The position numbers and the translations under genes are program-made. Below are positions 59,577 through 64,000 of a DNA stretch of 64,000 bases, in pieces. Numbering within the stretch: the stretch's first letter is position 1; each line of letters opens with the position of its first letter. Source of the DNA: Ancrocorticia sp047501485 (lineage in GTDB: Bacteria; Actinomycetota; Actinomycetes; Actinomycetales; Actinomycetaceae); the NCBI GenBank assembly GCA_047501485.1, contig JAZDRN010000001.1, positions 248,001-312,000 of the forward strand, written 5' to 3'. The notes below the pieces were generated by a model. That model made no database searches and had not been told where the DNA came from. It saw nothing but the letters and a program-made list of their open reading frames with translations.

Positions 59577-59805
59577 GAAGTGAAATAGTACGCTTCTGTG
59601 TTCGTAACGCCATGGGCTGAAAGTCCCTATTTTTGATCACCGCGTCACGTCCACCTCTCAGAGGTGTTTTCGCTGGTGAGGGCGTACGACGTGTCGAGGT
59701 GGGTCACGGCTTGGTCACCGGGGGCTGAGAGGAAGCTGGTTGAATTGCATTCGCCCCTCAGAGGCGAACTGCTTCCGGCTTGCGAGACGTTTACACTATT
59801 GCATT
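59577..59805. other. Divergent intergenic region of kup and apeB-like gene
   Basis: Contains two small dyads with a shared CTCAGAGG core: CACCTCTCAGAGGTG (59652-59666) and TTCGCC-N7-GGCGAA (about 59749-59767). TACACT (59792-59797) is a likely -10 box for the aminopeptidase gene. No gene seen. Confidence 0.4.
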
Positions 59806-61085
59806 ATGCAGATTCGTAAGCAGGATGTTCTCGAGGCGGGGATGGAGCTTGAGTACGCGCGCGACCTGGCCGCGTTCATCTCCTCCTCACCCTCGAGTTA
59901 CCACGCCGCACATGAGGTGGCGCGCAGGCTGGAGGCGGCAGGATACCGCCGCCAGGACGAGGGAGCGCCGTGGGATGCCTCGCCCGGCGGGCACTACCTC
60001 GTCCGCGACGGCGCGGCCATGGCGTGGTGGGTGCCGAAGGGCGCCGACGCGCGGAGCTCTTTCCGTATCGTCGGCTCCCACACGGATTCCCCGGGTTTCA
60101 AGCTGAAGCCGGTTCCCGGTTCCAATCACCACGGCTTCGCGCAGGTCAACGTTGAGACCTACGGGGCCTGCTGCGCAACTCGTGGCTCAATCGCGAACTG
60201 GGATTGGCCGGGCGCCTCCTCACGATCGACGGCGGTGAGCATCTGCTGCGCACCGGCCCGCTCATGGTGATTCCCCAGTTGGCACCGCACCTGGACCGTT
60301 CGGTCAGTGAGAAACTCACGTTGGATCCGCAGAAGCATCTCCATCCCATCTGGGCCCTGGGGGAGCGTGATCTCTTCGATGTCTTGGCCGATGCCGCCCA
60401 GGTGAGTAAAGAGGAGATCGCTGGCACGGACGTTTTCGCCTACGACTGTCAGGATCCCGAGATAGTCTCGGACGCCTTTCTCGCCGCCGGACGCCAGGAC
60501 AACCTGGTCTCCGTGCACGCCGCACTCACGGCGCTTCTCTCTTCCCGCCCCGCCGATATCGCGGTATTCGCAGCCTTCGATCACGAGGAGGTCGGATCCG
60601 CCACGGCCAGTGGCGCGTGCGGGCCGATTCTGGAGACCGTGCTGCGGCGCACCGTGTTGGCGCTGGGGGCGTCTGAGGACGAGTTCTATCAGATGCTCTC
60701 TCGCTCCAGTTGCGTGAGCTCGGACGCCGGGCACTCGATCAACCCGAACTATCCCGAGTTCCATGACCCGGACCAGCATCCTGTGATGGGGCGGGGACCG
60801 ATGATCAAGATCAACTCCAATCAGCGCTACGCCTCCTCCGCCAAGGGGCAGGCGATATGGCTGCAGGCATGTTTCCAGTCCGAGCAAGCCACACAGGAAT
60901 TCGTCTCCAACAACGCGGTCAGCTGCGGCAGTACCATCGGTCCGCTCACCGCCACACGCCTTGGCATTGAGACCGTGGATGTCGGGGTGCCCCTGCTGTC
61001 CATGCATTCGATCCGTGAGCTCTCCGCGATCTCGGACGATCACGCTCTGTCCGCGATCCTCAGGGGGTACTGGGACTTTGCATAA
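59806..61085 (+). pseudogene. apeB: M18 aspartyl aminopeptidase with a -1 frameshift
   Basis: Two frames together encode a full M18 zinc aminopeptidase of about 425 residues. Frame 1 (from ATG 59806) has SSYHAAHEVARRL and GSHTDSPGFKLKP (zinc His); frame 2 continues LAGRLLTIDGGEH, AGRQDNLVSVHAAL, FDHEEVGS (catalytic Glu pair), SSDAGHSINPNYPEFHDP and LLSMHSIREL. The switch is at GGGG (60163-60166), where one extra G restores TYGGLLRNSWLNREL. No other lesion is visible, so it may be a sequencing error, recent mutation or slippage switch. ATG 59806 lies 8 nt after TACACT (59792-59797), so a leaderless start is likely. The downstream ligase start overlaps the stop. Confidence 0.85.
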
Positions 61086-62712
61086 ACCCCCGATCTTCAA
61101 CGCGGCCCGGGCTCTGGACCAGGCGGAATTCGCTCATCCGGATCGGCCGTCGCTCAGCTACGCCGATGTGACGATCTCCGTGTCCGAGGCTGCGCGGCTT
61201 TCCCGCAAGCTGGCGCAACTGCTCGCCCAGGCGGGGGTGACCCGCGGTGACCGGGTCATGGTCGCCTCCCACAACTCTCCCTACCACTTCATCGCCTACA
61301 TCGCGTGCGCACGGTTGGGTGCGGTGTTCGTCCCCGTCTCCTTCCGTCTCACGCAGGTGGAATTGCAGCAGCTCGTCGATTTCTGTGCCCCCCGTGCCAT
61401 CATCTGCGAGCCGGAGATCGCAGCCCGGGGTTCTTTGGCCTCCACCGGAACGGTTCTGCAATTCGTGATCGACGACGACGTGCAGGCCGGCCCTCTTTCC
61501 TCCGGCCTGGCCAACGGCTACCTCGCCCTTGCTGCGGCGATGAGCCCATACGACGGACTCATCATCTCTGACACCGAGAACGAAGGAATCCCCGGCCTCA
61601 ATCAGCACGGCTACCCGGATGGGTTGGCGGCGATCTTCTTCACCTCTGGCAGCGTGAGTTCACCCCGAGCCGTCAAACTCACGCATTCCAACCTCTGGTG
61701 GGGGTCCCGTAATTTCCGCGACGGCTTCGAATACCGCACTGATGAGACCGTGCTCGCGGTGGCGCCGCTCTCCCACATCGGGGGATTCAACGGCGCGGCG
61801 CTCGATGTGTTCAGCAATGGCGGTCACATCGTGGTGGCGCGGAACTTCGAGTCCGCGGAGGTGCTCCGCCTCATCGAGGAGAAGCAGGTCAATATCCTAT
61901 TCGGGGTTCCGACCATGTACGGCGCGATGATGGCTCATCCAGATTTCGCCACGAGAGACCTCGCATCATTGCGATTGCCCCTCGTCGGTGGATCGCAGGT
62001 ACCCGCCCCGATGCTCGGGCGGTTGGCGGCCCGAGGACTGCGGCCGATCAACGTGTGGGGCATGACCGAGACCTCCGCCTCCGGTTGCTTCCTCCCGTTC
62101 GAGCACTGCCCGAGCCATCCAGGTTCTATCGGACGTCCCTTCGCCTACGTCGAGGCGCGCATCGTCGATCCGGGGACGCTTGAGGAGGTGCCAGCCGCTT
62201 CGGTTGGCGAACTCTTGGTGCGCGGCCCGAGTGTGACCTCCGGTTTCTGGCACGGCAGGGATCACAATGACGCCTCCTTCCAGGACGGCTGGCTGCGCAC
62301 GGGAGATCTGGCTCGGGTTGAGGATGGGGGATTCCTCAGCATCGTTGGGAGAATGTTCGACCGCATCACCACGGGTGGGGAGTCTCTTCTTCCCGACGAG
62401 GTAGAGGACGTGCTGCGGCAGTATCCCGGTGTTTCCGACGCCGTCGTCTGCGGAGTTCCAGATGAGTTCTGGGGAGAGATGATCGTGGCCGGCATCACGG
62501 TCGAAGAGGGCACGCGCGAGCCGACGCTCGCGGAGGTCCAGAACTTCGCCAGCCAGGTGCTCGCCCGGTACAAGCTTCCACGTTACCTCGCCGTCTTCCC
62601 GTCACTCCCCCTCAATGCGGCTGGGAAGGTCAACAGGGCGGCGGTTCGTACGGCGATCTCGGACTTGATGGCGCAGCAACCGGGCGTGGTGCACCACACG
62701 GGTAGCTGGTGA
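61078..62712 (+). CDS. AMP-binding acyl-CoA ligase-like protein
   Basis: A 544-residue adenylate-forming enzyme. P-loop IFFTSGSVSSPRAVKLTHSN (usual TSGTTG.PK, altered but keeping the Lys region), A5 INVWGMTETSASG, hinge WLRTGDLARVEDGGFLSIVGRMFDRI and the terminal catalytic Lys in PLNAAGKVNRAAV. Close to acyl-CoA synthetase/O-succinylbenzoate-CoA ligase groups. The start is probably TTG 61078, 11 nt after AGGGGG, overlapping the aminopeptidase stop by 8 bases, because homology begins at once and ATG codons upstream lie in the other gene. Other starts are possible. Confidence 0.88.
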   Translation: MHKPPIFNAARALDQAEFAHPDRPSLSYADVTISVSEAARLSRKLAQLLAQAGVTRGDRVMVASHNSPYHFIAYIACARLGAVFVPVSFRLTQVELQQLVDFCAPRAIICEPEIAARGSLASTGTVLQFVIDDDVQAGPLSSGLANGYLALAAAMSPYDGLIISDTENEGIPGLNQHGYPDGLAAIFFTSGSVSSPRAVKLTHSNLWWGSRNFRDGFEYRTDETVLAVAPLSHIGGFNGAALDVFSNGGHIVVARNFESAEVLRLIEEKQVNILFGVPTMYGAMMAHPDFATRDLASLRLPLVGGSQVPAPMLGRLAARGLRPINVWGMTETSASGCFLPFEHCPSHPGSIGRPFAYVEARIVDPGTLEEVPAASVGELLVRGPSVTSGFWHGRDHNDASFQDGWLRTGDLARVEDGGFLSIVGRMFDRITTGGESLLPDEVEDVLRQYPGVSDAVVCGVPDEFWGEMIVAGITVEEGTREPTLAEVQNFASQVLARYKLPRYLAVFPSLPLNAAGKVNRAAVRTAISDLMAQQPGVVHHTGSW

Positions 62713-62732
62713 CAGCCTTCGATAGCCGACGA

Positions 62733-62772
62733 GGAAGGGCCCGCGGATACGACGACGTCGGCGAGCCCTTCC
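62733..62772. terminator. Bidirectional terminator between ligase and lipA genes
   Basis: GGAAGGGC (62733-62740) pairs with GCCCTTCC (62765-62772); overlapping GCCGACG/CGTCGGC gives an alternative fold. Confidence 0.5.
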
Positions 62773-62812
62773 CGTTTCTCAGTCAGCGCCGCACCAGCGG
62801 GTGCGGATGCTT

Positions 62813-63838
62813 CTACACCTGGGCGAAATGCGGATGCTTTGCGATGAGGGAACTTGCTTCCTGACGCGCCGAGCTCGGCTGAGCCAGATGAAGGAGATTC
62901 TCCGGGATGTCCCAGCCCTTCTTGTCCATGGCCATGCCCCAGAGCCGGCCGGCGCGATAGGAGGAACGCACAAGGGGCCCGGACATGACGCCGGCGAATC
63001 CCATCTTCTCGCCGAGCTCCTTGAGTTCGACGAACTCGTTGGGCTTCACCCAGCGGTCGATGGGGTGATGCAGGGGAGTGGGTCGCAGATACTGCGTGAT
63101 CGTCAGCAGGTCGCAGGAGTTCTCCCTGAGGTCATGCATGGCCTCTTCGATCTCCTCGCGGTTCTCGCCCATCCCGAGAATGAGGTTGGATTTGGTCACC
63201 AGCCCCTCCTCGGAGGCCATGGCCAGGATATCCAGCGAGCGTTCGTAGCGGAAGGCGGGGCGGATCTTCTTGAAGATGCGGGGGACGGTCTCCAGATTGT
63301 GGGCGAAGACTTCCGGGCGGGATTCGAAGACCTGGACCAGCGCCTTAGGGTCTCCCTTGAAGTCGTCGACCAATAGCTCCACGCCCGTCCCCGGGCACAT
63401 GGCATGGATCTGGCGGCAGGTCTCGGCATAGATCCACGATGCGCCATCGGGTAGATCGTCTCGGGCGACTCCGGTCACGGTGGCGTAGCGCAGGCCAAGG
63501 TGCTTCACAGATTCGGCTACGCGCCGCGGTTCGTCCCGGTCCAGCATCTTCGGCTTCCCGGTGGCGATCTGGCAGAAGTCGCAACGCCTCGTGCATTCGG
63601 CTCCGCCCACCAGGAAGGTGGCCTCGCGATCCTCCCAGCACTCGTAGATGTTGGGACAGCCGGCTTCCTCGCACACGGTGTGCAGCGTGGAGCCGTGCAC
63701 CAAGGAACGCATGTCCTTGTACTCTTCGCCGACCACCGCCGTGGTGCGGATCCAGTCCGGCTTCTTTTCGATGGGCGTTTGAGCGTTGCGCGCCTCGACG
63801 CGCAGCAGCTTGCGTCCTTCGGGTGCTAGAGACATCAT
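62813..63838 (-). CDS. lipA: Lipoyl synthase
   Basis: A 341-residue radical-SAM enzyme inserting sulfur into octanoyl groups on E2 and GcvH. The auxiliary cluster Cys are in CEEAGCPNIYEC, the radical-SAM CxxxCxxC in CTRRCDFCQIATG, and the LILGMGE plus QYLRPT blocks are standard. ATG 63838 overlaps the lipB TGA (ATGATG), and a second ATG at 63835 is possible. Operon with lipB; a terminator follows. Confidence 0.96.
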   Translation of the reverse strand: MMSLAPEGRKLLRVEARNAQTPIEKKPDWIRTTAVVGEEYKDMRSLVHGSTLHTVCEEAGCPNIYECWEDREATFLVGGAECTRRCDFCQIATGKPKMLDRDEPRRVAESVKHLGLRYATVTGVARDDLPDGASWIYAETCRQIHAMCPGTGVELLVDDFKGDPKALVQVFESRPEVFAHNLETVPRIFKKIRPAFRYERSLDILAMASEEGLVTKSNLILGMGENREEIEEAMHDLRENSCDLLTITQYLRPTPLHHPIDRWVKPNEFVELKELGEKMGFAGVMSGPLVRSSYRAGRLWGMAMDKKGWDIPENLLHLAQPSSARQEASSLIAKHPHFAQV

Positions 63839-64000
63839 TCCTCGATTCTCTCCGGGCGTTGGAACTGCCGATAGGTCTGTGCAAGGGTGGGCAACAGGGC
63901 GTCGGCCACTTCGTCCAACGTCGTCTCGATCCCCAGCTGCGCCAGGGAGGTGACGCCGGCGTCCGATATACCGCACGGGACGATGCTCCCGAACTTGGAT
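63835..64000 (-). CDS. lipB: Octanoyltransferase (LipB), N-terminal part outside the window
   Basis: Only the last 55 codons are in view. SKFGSIVPCGISDAGVTSLAQLG matches the LipB C-terminus, with the catalytic Cys in PCGI. LipB moves octanoate from acyl-carrier protein to lipoyl domains, the step before LipA. The stop overlaps the lipA start by ATGA, so the two are co-translated. Confidence 0.93.
   Translation of the reverse strand, partial: SKFGSIVPCGISDAGVTSLAQLGIETTLDEVADALLPTLAQTYRQFQRPERIEE

Noticed and set aside
1..64000. tRNA, rRNA, transposase or phage genes
   Set aside because: No cloverleaf with a T-loop consensus, no rRNA-like stretch and no intact transposase or integrase motif was seen on either strand; a covariance-model scan would settle tRNAs.

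Overview
The window is high-GC DNA with actinobacterial codon use, many GTG/TTG starts and many TANNNT promoter boxes 5-8 nt before a start codon (leaderless genes). It carries a mevalonate-pathway operon, a lipB-lipA pair, a LicT-controlled beta-glucoside PTS, YagU, AI-2E, Kup and FadD15-like genes. This fits an Actinomycetota host, perhaps an Actinomycetaceae-like one because the mevalonate pathway is uncommon in the phylum; that placement is inference. I see no rRNA, tRNA, CRISPR array or intact transposon.

Layout. 1-12.8 kb: small housekeeping and accessory genes (ureohydrolase, three VOC proteins, two divergently placed MarR regulators with palindromic operators, an ABC exporter, DUF1266, GrpB, a luciferase-like monooxygenase, a G/U-mismatch glycosylase) mixed with decayed gene remnants. 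11.8-16.3 kb: a sugar-acid or sugar catabolic locus on the minus strand (LyxK-like FGGY kinase, GlpP-type RNA-binding antiterminator, 2-hydroxyacid dehydrogenase) whose leader holds a promoter and a complete intrinsic terminator just before the kinase, facing a Gfo/Idh/MocA oxidoreductase. 16.3-21.8 kb: small conserved protein, GNAT remnant, Pcm methyltransferase, formate/nitrite channel, MBL hydrolase, sirtuin, an isolated cytochrome P450.

22.0-23.2 kb: a lower-GC island with a secreted, four-cysteine precursor overlapping a two-TM protein, followed by a second module that lacks the secretion part but has a diverged C-terminal peptide and its own two-TM partner. Identical DNA flanks (46 and 62 bp) bracket diverged cores, and recombination between the 46-bp copies would put the second C-terminus in frame on the full precursor. 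This looks like a miniature polymorphic bacteriocin/immunity system with an orphan cassette and is the main novelty candidate.

23.4-29.3 kb: one leaderless operon, small membrane protein - TctA-like permease - mevalonate kinase - mevalonate-PP decarboxylase - phosphomevalonate kinase - type 2 IPP isomerase, with overlapping starts and stops. HMG-CoA synthase and reductase are absent here, so a carboxylate transporter next to these genes invites a mevalonate uptake hypothesis. 29.4-32.3 kb: NYN nuclease, FAH-family enzyme, lipoprotein histidine phosphatase. 32.6-37.4 kb: bgl system with a near-consensus RAT and terminator, PTS IIBCA, GH1 6-phospho-beta-glucosidase, LicT. 37.5-49 kb: mannitol dehydrogenase family, YagU, lipoprotein, HAD phosphatase, NDH-2, an ABC pair, iron alcohol dehydrogenase, DUF1801, AI-2E. 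49-64 kb: glutamine amidotransferase, ABC-F, patatin, acyl-CoA ligase, MFS, GNAT, Kup, a frameshifted M18 aminopeptidase, a second acyl-CoA ligase-like gene, lipA and partial lipB. Two intergenic tandem-repeat arrays (19 bp and 18 bp units) sit at 56.6 and 57.6 kb.
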